DNA from: Nitrosopumilales archaeon
Lineage (GTDB): Archaea > Thermoproteota > Nitrososphaeria > Nitrososphaerales > Nitrosopumilaceae
Direction of reading: 5' to 3'
DNA: 57,088 nt
Assembly: GCA_900299125.1 (NCBI GenBank)
Contig: OMIR01000032.1
Span: 1-57,088, forward strand
Part shown: positions 26,005 to 34,660 of the stretch, piece after piece
Position numbering within the stretch: position 1 is the stretch's first letter
How the letters are laid out: every line of letters begins with the position of its first letter
Translations under genes and position numbers: made by a program
The notes under the pieces: generated by a model
Seen by the model: only the letters and a program-made list of their open reading frames with translations
Told to the model about the DNA's origin: nothing
Databases searched by the model: none

Positions 26005-26810
26005 ATGTAACGATACTCGATGATCTAAAAAAGAAAAAAATTCTAGCCCTCCTCAAGGAAGGACAGAGAGTTGATGGACGTGCATTTGATGAATCTCGAC
26101 AACTGATTATTGATACTGGTGTAATTCCAAAAGCAGAAGGTTCTGCACGAGTAAGGCTGGGAGATACTGAAGTAGTGTGCGGTGTAAAGGTTCAACCAGA
26201 TAAACCATTTCCAGATTTAGGTGATAGAGGAATTTTCATTTGTACTGCTGAGATATTACCTCTTGCTGATCCTACCGCCGAACCTGGTCCACCAGGAGAA
26301 GATGTGATTGAGTTAGCACGTGTAGTAGATAGAGGAATCAGAGAAAGTGGAATGGTAGATCTAAAACAATTAGTATTAGAAAAAGACAAATCAGTAATTG
26401 GGATATTCATTGATAATTCTGTTACTGATTATGATGGTAATCTCTTTGATGCTTGCTCCTATGCATCTGTGGCCAGCGTCTTATCATGTAAAATTCCAAA
26501 ATTCAATTACACTGAAGGCGTAGTAACAAAAGTTGATGGGGAATTCACTGCTCCTCCAATCACCACTATACCAGTATCTATCACTATGGCAAAAATAGGC
26601 GATTACATTATCGTTGATCCAAATGCAGATGAATGGGCATGTATGGATGCTAGAATTACAATTACCACTAATGCTGCGGGTAATATCTGTGCAATACAAA
26701 AGGGCGGTCACGATGGATTTACTCCAGAGCAACTTGTCCAATGCGCAAAAATATCAATTACCACCGGAGCAAAAATAAGGGACATACTAAAGAAGGCTGG
26801 TGGAACATAA
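26001..26810 (+). CDS. rrp42: Exosome ring subunit Rrp42
   Basis: Non-catalytic RNase PH-fold partner of Rrp41, 269 aa, a typical length. R-V-D-G-R-A-F-D-E-S-R near residue 22 and the R-L-G-D-T-E-V-V-C-G-V-K-V segment near residue 52 identify it. The R-G-I-R-E-S segment near residue 113 is also typical. The G-G-S-R-C and A-D-M-P motifs of Rrp41 are absent, as expected. The stop overlaps the L37Ae start (TAATG). Confidence 0.94.
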   Translation: MNVTILDDLKKKKILALLKEGQRVDGRAFDESRQLIIDTGVIPKAEGSARVRLGDTEVVCGVKVQPDKPFPDLGDRGIFICTAEILPLADPTAEPGPPGEDVIELARVVDRGIRESGMVDLKQLVLEKDKSVIGIFIDNSVTDYDGNLFDACSYASVASVLSCKIPKFNYTEGVVTKVDGEFTAPPITTIPVSITMAKIGDYIIVDPNADEWACMDARITITTNAAGNICAIQKGGHDGFTPEQLVQCAKISITTGAKIRDILKKAGGT

Positions 26811-27022
26811 TGCTCAAAAAAGGTGCGTCTCTCAAAGGACTTCGACAAAAATATGGAATTAAACATAGAAAAAAATTCTCAGCAGTCCACTCTGTTCTAA
26901 AACAAAAAAGAAAATGCCCAGAATGTGGATCTCTAAAATTTGGAAGAGAGGCAGTTGGAATATGGTCTTGTAAAAAATGCGGATACAAAATAGCAGGAAC
27001 CGCATACGATGTCACAATTTAG
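26810..27022 (+). CDS. rpl37ae: 50S ribosomal protein L37Ae (eL43)
   Basis: 70-aa zinc-ribbon ribosomal protein. Cys36 and Cys39 (C-P-E-C-G) and Cys54 and Cys57 (C-K-K-C-G) form the zinc site. The ATG at 26810 overlaps the rrp42 stop. The open frame continues upstream but those codons lie inside rrp42. Its place after the exosome genes is conserved in archaea. Confidence 0.93.
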   Translation: MLKKGASLKGLRQKYGIKHRKKFSAVHSVLKQKRKCPECGSLKFGREAVGIWSCKKCGYKIAGTAYDVTI

Positions 27023-27254
27023 TGCAATAATATCAATACAAGAAAGAGGCAAAGTAAAGGCAGTATTTGATTCAATATCTGCTGATAATATGTTTTATCC
27101 GGAAAATCCGACCAAAACAAAAATCTCTTTAAAAAAAGATACTATGAAAATTGAGATTTCGTCAGATGAAATTGCCCACTTGAGAGCAAACATCAATTCT
27201 ACTCTGAGATTAGTACAAGCTAGTTCAGACTCAATTGAAACGCTAAAGATATAA
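27009..27254 (+). CDS. pcc1: KEOPS complex subunit Pcc1
   Basis: 81-aa subunit of the KEOPS complex, which makes the t6A modification at position 37 of ANN-decoding tRNAs. The short beta-alpha-beta pattern and the C-terminal N-S-T-L-R-L-V-Q-A-S segment are typical of Pcc1. There is no catalytic motif; Kae1 and Bud32 are not in the window. The ATG overlaps the end of L37Ae by 14 nt. Gene order L37Ae-Pcc1-prefoldin beta is a recognised archaeal string and carries much of the assignment. Confidence 0.83.
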   Translation: MSQFSAIISIQERGKVKAVFDSISADNMFYPENPTKTKISLKKDTMKIEISSDEIAHLRANINSTLRLVQASSDSIETLKI

Positions 27255-27276
27255 GAAATTCAAAATCATAACACTC

Positions 27277-27648
27277 ATGTCGCAAGGTCAACAAATTCCT
27301 CCGTGGTTACAAGAACAATTGATGAAACTCCAACAATCTCAACAAAATCTTCAATCAATAATGGCTCAAAAGCAACAACTGGATATGGAACTAATGGAGT
27401 CTGATCGTGCATTGGAAGAATTAAGGAAGGCATCAGAAACTGATCCTGTTTTCAAGCATGCCGGAACAATTCTCATTAAATCCACTAAAGCCGCACTGAT
27501 TACTGAACTTGAAGAGAAAAAAGAACTTGCAAATACAAGGTCTACTGTTCTTGCAAAACAAGAAACAAGAATTAAGGAAAGTATCAAAGAGCAAGAAACA
27601 AAAATAAACGAAATGATTCGCGGTGCCCAAAAACCACCATCTCAATAA
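27277..27648 (+). CDS. pfdB: Prefoldin subunit beta
   Basis: 123-aa chaperone subunit that holds unfolded proteins for the thermosome. It has two long heptad-like helices (about residues 10-50 and 75-115) around the conserved hairpin K-H-A-G-T-I-L-I-K near residue 67. Glutamine-rich heptads (L-Q-Q-S-Q-Q-N-L-Q) start the first helix. It lies between pcc1 and the XPF nuclease on the same strand. Confidence 0.9.
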   Translation: MSQGQQIPPWLQEQLMKLQQSQQNLQSIMAQKQQLDMELMESDRALEELRKASETDPVFKHAGTILIKSTKAALITELEEKKELANTRSTVLAKQETRIKESIKEQETKINEMIRGAQKPPSQ

Positions 27649-27674
27649 ATATCCACACGTTATTCTAAAAAAAG

Positions 27675-28358
27675 ATGAAGATAGAAAATCTTCGAATAGT
27701 AGTCGATGAGCGCGAAAAAAAAAGCGGCATACCGGATTTGTTACGAGCGGTAGGAATCAATCTCGAAATTAAGACACTTCCTATTGGGGATTATATTGTA
27801 GCATCAGAAACAATCGTAGAGCGTAAATCCGTATCGGATTTAATATCTTCAATATTTGATGGGCGACTTTTTGATCAGTGTAATCGACTTAAGGAGAACT
27901 ATTCAAATCCAATTATCTTAATGGAGGGAAATGTAGCCGAGATTGAAAAAATAGTTGAGAATACGCTTGTTTTTTATGGTGCTCTCGCAACTATAGCGAT
28001 TGATTTTAAAATACCGATAATTCCTACACCGAGCGCTACGCATACTGCCAAGATGCTGATCTCTATGTGTTCTCGCAAGGACTCCTCAAGAGGACCGTTT
28101 CTAAAAAAAATCAAAAAATCTGATGATTTGTCTAGACAGCAGCTATCAGTTCTATGCAGTCTACCTGGTATAGGAGAAAAACTTGCTTCCAGAATGCTAG
28201 TAAAATTTGGTTCTCCGAACAAAACACTAAATGCATCTCTTGCTGAACTAGCAAAAGTTGAAGGGCTTAGTGAGATTCGTGCTAAAAAAATAAAACAAAT
28301 ACTTGAAGAGAAAAGTAAATCATACAAAGAATCAAATCAAAAAACATTGGATATCTAA
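27675..28358 (+). CDS. xpf: XPF/ERCC4-type DNA repair nuclease (short, helicase-less)
   Basis: Structure-specific endonuclease that cuts branched DNA next to ss/ds junctions. The 227-aa protein has the nuclease motif D11-E-R, G-D39-Y and E49-R-K-x3-D55, then a (HhH)2 domain around L-P-G-I-G-E-K near residue 160. No helicase domain is present, as in crenarchaeal XPF. The C-terminus ends Q-K-T-L-D-I, which looks like the start of a PCNA-binding motif lacking its usual final aromatic pair. Confidence 0.9.
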   Translation: MKIENLRIVVDEREKKSGIPDLLRAVGINLEIKTLPIGDYIVASETIVERKSVSDLISSIFDGRLFDQCNRLKENYSNPIILMEGNVAEIEKIVENTLVFYGALATIAIDFKIPIIPTPSATHTAKMLISMCSRKDSSRGPFLKKIKKSDDLSRQQLSVLCSLPGIGEKLASRMLVKFGSPNKTLNASLAELAKVEGLSEIRAKKIKQILEEKSKSYKESNQKTLDI

Positions 28359-28361
28359 AAC

Positions 28362-29120
28362 ATGTTTGTGACATACAGTTGGTTGTTAGAACATTTAGAC
28401 GATCAAAACACAGTAATTATCGATACTAGGCCAAAAATATCCTATTCATATGGACATATACCTAATTCTATATCTCTCACAGTAGAACAGATAATTGAAA
28501 TCAGTTCTACTGGGGCACATTTTGCACCAAATCCAGAAAAGGCATCTTTACAATTAGGTGAACTTGGAATTGATAATGAAAAAATTGTGGTGGTTTGCGG
28601 TGATCTAATGGATCCTTCTGTATTCAGAGTTGCTTGGACATTACAATATTTGGGGCAAAAAAATACAAAAATTCTGAATTTAAGCATAGGTTCATGGCAT
28701 GGCATGGGTCTCAATATGACAAGAGTACAAAAAAACTCACCGATAACAAAATTTATTCCTAATGTCCAAAATTCGATTAGAATTGAATCTGAAGAGCTAT
28801 TTCAGTTAATCGATGATTTGATTATTTTAGATGCAAGAACTCCACAAGAATATTTTGCAGGACATATTCCAAGATCTATATTATTTCCATTCACTGATGG
28901 TATTGGTCAAGATGGGATGTTATTGGAAACAAAAGAATCGCTAGAAAATCTCTTTGTACAAAAACAAATTCCAAGGAATAAACCATTAGTTTGCTATTGC
29001 ATGCATGGACACCGTGCATCTAGTCTGTATTTTCAGGCTAAGATGGCAGGTTTTGAAAATGTACGTCTGTATGATGGTTCATTCCTAGATTGGTATTCAA
29101 AAAAATTACCTCTTGAATAA
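28362..29120 (+). CDS. Two-domain rhodanese (thiosulfate/3-mercaptopyruvate sulfurtransferase-like)
   Basis: 252-aa protein with two rhodanese domains. The C-terminal domain has D-A-R-T-P-Q-E-Y near residue 157 and the active loop C-M-H-G-H-R with catalytic Cys213. The N-terminal domain has D-T-R near residue 21 and only C-G-D-L-M-D at the loop position, so it is probably structural. Transfer of sulfane sulfur to thiols or cyanide is the likely reaction, with an uncertain physiological acceptor. It starts 4 nt after the XPF stop. Confidence 0.85.
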   Translation: MFVTYSWLLEHLDDQNTVIIDTRPKISYSYGHIPNSISLTVEQIIEISSTGAHFAPNPEKASLQLGELGIDNEKIVVVCGDLMDPSVFRVAWTLQYLGQKNTKILNLSIGSWHGMGLNMTRVQKNSPITKFIPNVQNSIRIESEELFQLIDDLIILDARTPQEYFAGHIPRSILFPFTDGIGQDGMLLETKESLENLFVQKQIPRNKPLVCYCMHGHRASSLYFQAKMAGFENVRLYDGSFLDWYSKKLPLE

Positions 29121-29585
29121 TTTTCTATTTAACTTGTTACCACAATTTGGACAAAATTCATTAACTGTGAATTCCATTTTACAGCCTGAACAATAATGAA
29201 TCCATTTCCCTATGTCGCGAATTCCATTGGTCATTATTGGTTGAACCTTAAGTTTGAGGTTTTTTGCAAGATTTGAAACAGCAAAATCATCTGTAATTAA
29301 TATTGCATCTATTTGGTATGATAGAGCTAATGCCGAGATATCCGCTTTGGATAGTTTTTGAAAATCACCTGTTTTTTTCGCCTCCATTGAAATGAATTCA
29401 ACGTTTGATGAGTCAGCATCAATTATTTTCAACCTCCCAGTTTCCAATAATGTATCCAATACACCGTGACTTTTTTTTATATGTTTTATTTCATTATAGA
29501 TTAGAGTTGTCGTAAGGCCGATTTCAGGTGATGCAAATGGAATTCCTGCGTAAAACGCACTAGCATCGTAAACCCTAGACGCCAA
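29106..29585 (-). CDS. nob1: Nob1-like endoribonuclease (PIN domain plus zinc ribbon)
   Basis: 159-aa protein expected to cleave the 3' end of pre-16S rRNA in late small-subunit maturation. The N-terminal PIN domain begins V-Y-D-A-S-A-F-Y with the first acidic residue at Asp7, and further acidic residues are at K-A-D near 82 and T-D-D near 99. A C-terminal zinc ribbon has C-S-G-C near residue 132 and C-P-N-C-G near residue 147. The start is TTG 29585 inside the end of nadK, so the pair is translationally coupled. Confidence 0.88.
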   Translation of the reverse strand: MASRVYDASAFYAGIPFASPEIGLTTTLIYNEIKHIKKSHGVLDTLLETGRLKIIDADSSNVEFISMEAKKTGDFQKLSKADISALALSYQIDAILITDDFAVSNLAKNLKLKVQPIMTNGIRDIGKWIHYCSGCKMEFTVNEFCPNCGNKLNRKLFKR

Positions 29586-30402
29586 GCTTGCTCATCTGTC
29601 TGAGACCCCTCTTTTTGAGTCGAACAAAAACTGCCCGTTTGGGATATTTTTTGATAACTATGGGTTCCTCAAATCCCGCAGTTTTGATCACCTGAGCATC
29701 CATCACAATATTGGTATCGTGAGAACAAATTACTTCAATTTTCTCATCAGGCACAACAATTGATGGTAATAATCTTAGAACTGGAGCTATTGGAGTAATT
29801 ATCAAAATATCCAAACTTTCATGTAAGACAGGACCACCTAATGAGAACGAGTGTCCAGTGGAACCGCTTGGAGTAGAAATCATAACTCCATCCATTTTAT
29901 GTTTAACAATGTCGTTCTGGAATTTGATTTCAAATTCTGCAGTTTTGGTCATGTTTTGTCTGTTTATGTAAATCTCATTTAATGCGGGTGGAAACTCTTC
30001 TCCACCGGATGACGCAACAACTCGTGTTCTTTTATCAAACCAAATCTTATTTGATTTCATATCTGTAATCGCAGTGTCTATTTTATCAATAGTTATTTCT
30101 GATAAAATGCCTCTATTTCCTCCAACATTTATGGTCAAAAGAGGAACTTCATTTGTGAGACTTCTGAATGTTCGTAATGTTGTACCATCACCGCCTAATG
30201 TAACTACCAAATCTAATTTCTTATCATTAAGTTCCTCTACTGATTCAACTTTTTTTGCACCCTCAACTGATACTGGAGCGATGGTAAAGACTTCCGCTTT
30301 GCTAGAAATAAATTTTTTAGCTACTTTTTTTGCAGCATTTTCAGATTCCTCAGAACCGAATTTTGAGACTATTCCAACTCTGTTAATCTTCACTCTTTTC
30401 AA
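29575..30402 (-). CDS. nadK: NAD kinase
   Basis: Phosphorylates NAD to NADP. The 275-aa protein has the diagnostic G-G-D-G-T-T-L motif near residue 70. Further family segments are N-E-I-Y-I-N-R near residue 139 and the glycine-rich S-T-P-S-G-S-T-G near residue 172. The start is TTG 30402; a GTG at 30390 (M-K-I-N-R-V-G) is a plausible shorter form. It overlaps nob1 by 11 nt. Confidence 0.92.
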   Translation of the reverse strand: MKRVKINRVGIVSKFGSEESENAAKKVAKKFISSKAEVFTIAPVSVEGAKKVESVEELNDKKLDLVVTLGGDGTTLRTFRSLTNEVPLLTINVGGNRGILSEITIDKIDTAITDMKSNKIWFDKRTRVVASSGGEEFPPALNEIYINRQNMTKTAEFEIKFQNDIVKHKMDGVMISTPSGSTGHSFSLGGPVLHESLDILIITPIAPVLRLLPSIVVPDEKIEVICSHDTNIVMDAQVIKTAGFEEPIVIKKYPKRAVFVRLKKRGLRQMSKLGV

Positions 30403-30480
30403 TTATGTTAATTGTTTAAAAAATGTAGTTCTTATCAGATAGAAAAAATTAATTAAACAATAGTTTTCTAAAAAAATGAG

Positions 30481-31326
30481 ATGAATTACGCACACCCTGA
30501 GGTTCTAACAGATACTGACTTTGTTTCAAAAAACTCGTCATCTGATGATCTGAAATTAGTTGAGGTTGACTATGACCCGGAAAATGGTTATAGAAAAGGC
30601 CACATTGCTGGTGCGACATTGATATGGTGGAGACGTGACATAAATGATCCAATAACTCGAGATATTGTTGATAAAAAACAATTTGAAGCTTTGATGTCTC
30701 GTAATGGAATAACTCCAGAGGATGAAGTGATTCTTTATGGAGATTTTAACAACTGGTTTGCGGCTTTTGCATTTTGGGTATTCAAGTATTATGGGCACAA
30801 AAATGTCAAAATAATGAATGGTGGTCGTAAAAAATGGGAGCTAGAAAAAAAACAATATGTTTTAGAAGAACCGAAAATTCATCCTACAAATTATGTTGCT
30901 CAACCACCAGATGAGGGACTAAGAGCATATCTGTTTGATGTAAGACGAGCATTAAGCAAAAAGGAGATTGGTTTAGTAGATGTTAGATCCCCGAAAGAAT
31001 TCACCGGCGAAATTACTGCACCTCCGGAATATCCTATGGAACATGCACAAAGAGGCGGACACATTCCAAGTGCACAAAACATACCTTGGGCAACCGCAGT
31101 TAATGATTCTGATGGCACATTCAAAAGTGTTGAAGAAATAAAACAAAATTACATTCCGAAAGGAATTACACCTGATAAAGAAATTATTTGCTATTGTAGA
31201 ATTGGAGAACGATCATCACATTCATGGTTTGTCCTAAAATATTTACTTGGATATCCACAAGTCCGAAATTATGATGGCTCTTGGACAGAATGGGGAAATA
31301 TGATAGGTAATCCAGTAGAAAAATAA
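30481..31326 (+). CDS. Thiosulfate sulfurtransferase (two-domain rhodanese)
   Basis: 281-aa tandem rhodanese. The C-terminal domain has V-D-V-R-S-P-K-E-F near residue 166 and the active loop C-R-I-G-E-R-S with catalytic Cys239. C-R-x-G-E-R is closer to true thiosulfate sulfurtransferases than the C-M-H-G-H-R loop of the first rhodanese in this window. The N-terminal domain lacks a loop cysteine (Y-G-D-F-N-N). The stop overlaps the start of the next gene (TAATG). Confidence 0.87.
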   Translation: MNYAHPEVLTDTDFVSKNSSSDDLKLVEVDYDPENGYRKGHIAGATLIWWRRDINDPITRDIVDKKQFEALMSRNGITPEDEVILYGDFNNWFAAFAFWVFKYYGHKNVKIMNGGRKKWELEKKQYVLEEPKIHPTNYVAQPPDEGLRAYLFDVRRALSKKEIGLVDVRSPKEFTGEITAPPEYPMEHAQRGGHIPSAQNIPWATAVNDSDGTFKSVEEIKQNYIPKGITPDKEIICYCRIGERSSHSWFVLKYLLGYPQVRNYDGSWTEWGNMIGNPVEK

Positions 31327-31637
31327 TGAGTCAAGATCCAACAATTCTAAAAAAAGGCTCCTTTTACTATATCCGTGAAACTTCCTCGGATCTTATTTTG
31401 GAGGATAGAACTAAACGCGGTCTAACTGTTCGAGAAAAAAGTCTTGATGACACATACCGTATCTTGGCAGATAAAGGAATGATTCACGACATGGATGGAA
31501 TTGGACATTGGGTTTCAATTAGGTGGTATTATTCTAAAAAAGATCATAATTTGGCTCAAGTCATTGATCATGCAGAAAAAATGGAACGAAAATACACAGA
31601 ACTTCGTGAATTAACCTGCCCTGACGACTCTGAATAA
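31326..31637 (+). CDS. Hypothetical protein coupled to rhodanese
   Basis: 103-aa acidic soluble protein overlapping the rhodanese stop by one base, so probably co-translated with it. It is rich in aromatic residues in the middle (H-W-V-S-I-R-W-Y-Y near residue 63) and ends in a helix with L-R-E-L-T-C-P-D-D. A single C-terminal cysteine might serve as a sulfur acceptor for the rhodanese, but this is speculative. No family is recognised. Confidence 0.75.
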   Translation: MSQDPTILKKGSFYYIRETSSDLILEDRTKRGLTVREKSLDDTYRILADKGMIHDMDGIGHWVSIRWYYSKKDHNLAQVIDHAEKMERKYTELRELTCPDDSE

Positions 31638-31652
31638 ACAAGATTTAAAAAT
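31638..31652 (+). promoter_or_regulatory. TATA-like promoter of ferredoxin gene 1
   Basis: ACAAGATTTAAAAAT ends about 21 nt before the ferredoxin ATG at 31673. A closely similar ACAAGATTTTTAAAG precedes the second ferredoxin gene, so the two promoters share both the TATA core and the flanking ACAAGAT. Confidence 0.5.
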
Positions 31653-31672
31653 CATTTCCACCAATTAAGGCC

Positions 31673-32626
31673 ATGTCGCTTTTACTAAAAGATCGAGTCT
31701 ATACAATGGAATCCCCTACTGCAAAGAGAGGTGTTTATCCACTACACGGTTACAAACTCGGTTTATACAGAATGCCAATAAAGCTTGAAGATCCTTTAGA
31801 AATTAAATCTATTTTTGACGGATTAAAAAAGACGTTTATTCTTGATATGTATGCTGATAGAATTTTTGTTACATACAATTGGTTTGAAGAAAATATGCCT
31901 GACCATGACGCAAAGGGATACGAAAAGGCAGATCTTTCAGTTACTGTAGAAATAGTAACTGGAGAAGTCGTGGATTTGATTTACCAGATTTTTCCAATTG
32001 AAAAATTTGGTGATAAGGAATGGATAAAAGATTATAGAAAAAAGGCCGATTATTATGCTAAAATGATCATTGATAGTGTTTTACGAAATACAATTTTGGC
32101 TGATAAATTAATTGAATATTACATCAAAACAGAAAAACTTGAACAAGACGATGCAATTTTAAAATTAGAACAATTAACTCCATTTGCAAAAATCATACCT
32201 GATGCAAAACCAAAACCTAAGCTTGAAGTTGAGGTTCAAACAACTGGACCTGTTGTAGCTGCTACTCTTGATGGTCCCAAACAAGGACCAATCGACGTCG
32301 AGTACAAAGCTCACATGGTTCAAACAAATCCATTCATTGTTTCTTCTAACAAGAATGTCATAAAAACTTGGGGTCGTGCAGGTTCTGATAACAAGAATAT
32401 GGGGGTCTGGGGCGAATTTGTTTCAGTTGATTATGACATATGTATAGCAGATGGTGCGTGCATTGATGCATGTCCTGTTTCTGTATATGAGTGGTTTGAT
32501 ACACCTGGAAATGTCGCTTCGGAAAAAAAACCACTTATGGCAAGAGAACCTGATTGCATATTTTGTTTAGCATGTGAAGGTGTTTGTCCTCCACAGGCAA
32601 TCAAAATCTTCCAGAGAAAATCATAG
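31673..32626 (+). CDS. Long ferredoxin (dicluster domain with N-terminal extension), copy 1
   Basis: 317-aa electron carrier. The last ~90 residues are a dicluster ferredoxin of the archaeal zinc-ferredoxin type: C-I-A-D-G-A-C-x3-C-P for cluster 1 and C-I-F-C-L-A-C-x3-C-P for cluster 2. The first ~220 residues are an extra domain, rich in beta strands and charged helices and of unknown role. The histidines that bind zinc in the Sulfolobus-type extension are mostly absent. It is likely an electron partner of 2-oxoacid oxidoreductase and of the ferredoxin-NADP reductase nearby. Confidence 0.87.
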   Translation: MSLLLKDRVYTMESPTAKRGVYPLHGYKLGLYRMPIKLEDPLEIKSIFDGLKKTFILDMYADRIFVTYNWFEENMPDHDAKGYEKADLSVTVEIVTGEVVDLIYQIFPIEKFGDKEWIKDYRKKADYYAKMIIDSVLRNTILADKLIEYYIKTEKLEQDDAILKLEQLTPFAKIIPDAKPKPKLEVEVQTTGPVVAATLDGPKQGPIDVEYKAHMVQTNPFIVSSNKNVIKTWGRAGSDNKNMGVWGEFVSVDYDICIADGACIDACPVSVYEWFDTPGNVASEKKPLMAREPDCIFCLACEGVCPPQAIKIFQRKS

Positions 32627-32680
32627 ATCTTTTCTAATTCACTGTAAAAACTTAAATTTTAACTAGGGATGATTATTTTG

Positions 32681-33346
32681 TTGTCTGAAAACCAAGATGT
32701 GCCTATGAAAAACAAAGAATCGGGCGCTATTGGCCTAGTACAATCCGCAACTAATAAAGTAGAAATCACTGCAACAAAACTTGCAGCATTAAAATCAATT
32801 CTAGAGGTAGCAGAAAAAGAGCATGAAATAGCTTTAGATGAATTAGCAAAGGCAGCTACTGATGCTGAAAAAGAATACGCAGCAATAGCAAAAGCTTCTT
32901 CCAAGGCATCTGAATCTGCAAAACCACTCACGAATAAAAGAAACGAAGAGAGAATTTTTAGAAGGGAAATGGGAGAGCCTGAATTTTTCCGTTCTAAAAA
33001 AGATATTTTGCCAAAGAGGGTTATTCTTAGTGAAGAAGAGCAGGAAGAACTATCTAGAAAAGTAGAAGAATTTCCAATCGACGCAACACCGCAATACAAA
33101 CCGTTGCACGTTCTCAGCCCTGAATACAAGGGAACATCAAACTATGAATCTGGAATATCTGACCTTGTAATACAAGCAAAACAGAAACTCTTTGATCTTC
33201 AAAATAATCCAGATGCACCAAAAGAAGAGATCAGTCGTGCAGAACAAGAACTTGAATATCTTGATTCTTTATACGAGAGTTATTACTATAGCATGAATGT
33301 ATTTCGTAATGCTCAAAAAGGAAGGGCCAAAATAGAACACAAGTGA
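32681..33346 (+). CDS. Helical (coiled-coil) protein, unknown function
   Basis: About 221 aa, almost entirely charged helix. An Ala/Lys/Glu-rich coiled coil runs over residues 15-85 and a second helical pair near the C-terminus (A-E-Q-E-L-E-Y-L-D-S-L-Y-E-S-Y-Y-Y). TTG 32681 is chosen because a TATA-like CTTAAATTTT lies 25 nt upstream. ATG 32669 in the same frame would sit too close to that box. It directly precedes hemA by 6 nt, so it may be co-transcribed with it. Confidence 0.7.
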   Translation: MSENQDVPMKNKESGAIGLVQSATNKVEITATKLAALKSILEVAEKEHEIALDELAKAATDAEKEYAAIAKASSKASESAKPLTNKRNEERIFRREMGEPEFFRSKKDILPKRVILSEEEQEELSRKVEEFPIDATPQYKPLHVLSPEYKGTSNYESGISDLVIQAKQKLFDLQNNPDAPKEEISRAEQELEYLDSLYESYYYSMNVFRNAQKGRAKIEHK

Positions 33347-33352
33347 TTTTTG

Positions 33353-34588
33353 ATGACAAGTACTTTCAATATAATTAATGTTCGAGTGACTTTTCGAAAC
33401 CTACCGTTGCATAATCTAATTAAATTCTCATTTAAAGATCTAGCTGTAGCATCCGAATCTTTTAAAAAAATACCGGGAATATCAGAGTGTGTTATAGTAC
33501 AAACACAAAGTAGAGTTGAAATTTTTACTGTTAATGAATTAGAATCAGATTCACCAGACTTGAGAACACAAGAAGGAAAAAACCTCATCATCAAAAAAAT
33601 TCAAGATGTATGGAAATCCTTATCTGAACTTGATCAATATGATATTGATCATTTTGATCAAATTCTTGAAGTATATGTCAATAATGACGTGTATTTACAT
33701 TTGCTAAGACTTGCATGCGGTTTGGAATCTGTAGTTGTAGGTCATGATGCAATACTGGAAGAAATAACCAATGCAATTAATGGTGCCAAACAAGCAAAAA
33801 CCTCTGGAGTTATGCTCAACAAGCTTTTTGATACTGCCATTATGACTGCTACTCGCATTAGAAATGTTACTCAGATTAACAAATACGCAGTATCTTGGGG
33901 AGAAATATCTGTTAAAATTGCAGAACAAAATGCAGGACTGGATTCCAAGAAACAAATTCTCTTAATGGGAACTGGTGAAATAGCTGCAATGGTAGCAAAA
34001 ACTTTGAACAAAAAAGGTTACCCGTTTGAAGTTTGTAGTCAAACTATAGAGCGTGCAACCGGATTCTCAAAATTATTGGGTGGAAAACCACGTGCATTCA
34101 AAGAAACATTAAAAGATTTTACTAAATTTGATATTATTTTCGTTGCAGGAACTGCGGATTATTTTGCGTTGACATATGATAATCTTAGAATGTCTATGGA
34201 GAATAAAACCAAGGGTACAATGATTCTGGATATTTCTGATCCTAGAATTGTTCATGACTCTGTTTCCGGTTTTCTAGGTACCAAACTAATGTTCAGAGAT
34301 CAAATCACTGAAATGGAGGAGCGAAATATTAAGGCTAAAGAAGAAACAATTGCGGCAGTTGAGACAATAATTACTAAAGAAATATCTGTGATGGCAGCTA
34401 CCATGAGACTCATTAGCTCAGGACCTCAAATATCAGATGTATTTGCAAGTGTTGATGCGATTCGTCAAAGAGAACTTGATAAAGCACTTGTTTCTCTAGG
34501 AGAAACTGATCATAAAAAGATCCAAATTATAACAGATCTAACTAAATCAATCGTTGAAAGCATTTTGCCAAAACCCTTAGTCAAATAA
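33353..34588 (+). CDS. hemA: Glutamyl-tRNA reductase (catalytic Cys replaced)
   Basis: First step of C5-pathway tetrapyrrole synthesis: reduces glutamyl-tRNA(Glu) to glutamate-1-semialdehyde. The ~411-aa protein matches the family in length. It has the V-G-H-D-A-I-L-E segment near residue 123 and the NADP-binding M-G-T-G-E-I-A near residue 203. The dimerisation helix is at the C-terminus. At the active site the usual Q-T-C-N-R-V-E reads Q-T-Q-S-R-V-E, so the nucleophilic Cys is Gln52. Cys46 is nearby. ATG 33353 is preferred over TTG 33350. Confidence 0.88.
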   Translation: MTSTFNIINVRVTFRNLPLHNLIKFSFKDLAVASESFKKIPGISECVIVQTQSRVEIFTVNELESDSPDLRTQEGKNLIIKKIQDVWKSLSELDQYDIDHFDQILEVYVNNDVYLHLLRLACGLESVVVGHDAILEEITNAINGAKQAKTSGVMLNKLFDTAIMTATRIRNVTQINKYAVSWGEISVKIAEQNAGLDSKKQILLMGTGEIAAMVAKTLNKKGYPFEVCSQTIERATGFSKLLGGKPRAFKETLKDFTKFDIIFVAGTADYFALTYDNLRMSMENKTKGTMILDISDPRIVHDSVSGFLGTKLMFRDQITEMEERNIKAKEETIAAVETIITKEISVMAATMRLISSGPQISDVFASVDAIRQRELDKALVSLGETDHKKIQIITDLTKSIVESILPKPLVK

Positions 34589-34660
34589 TCATACTTGGTG
34601 GTAATTTTTTTTTACAAAAATCAAGAAATAGATAAATAACTTCTAATCCACAAATAAAAT

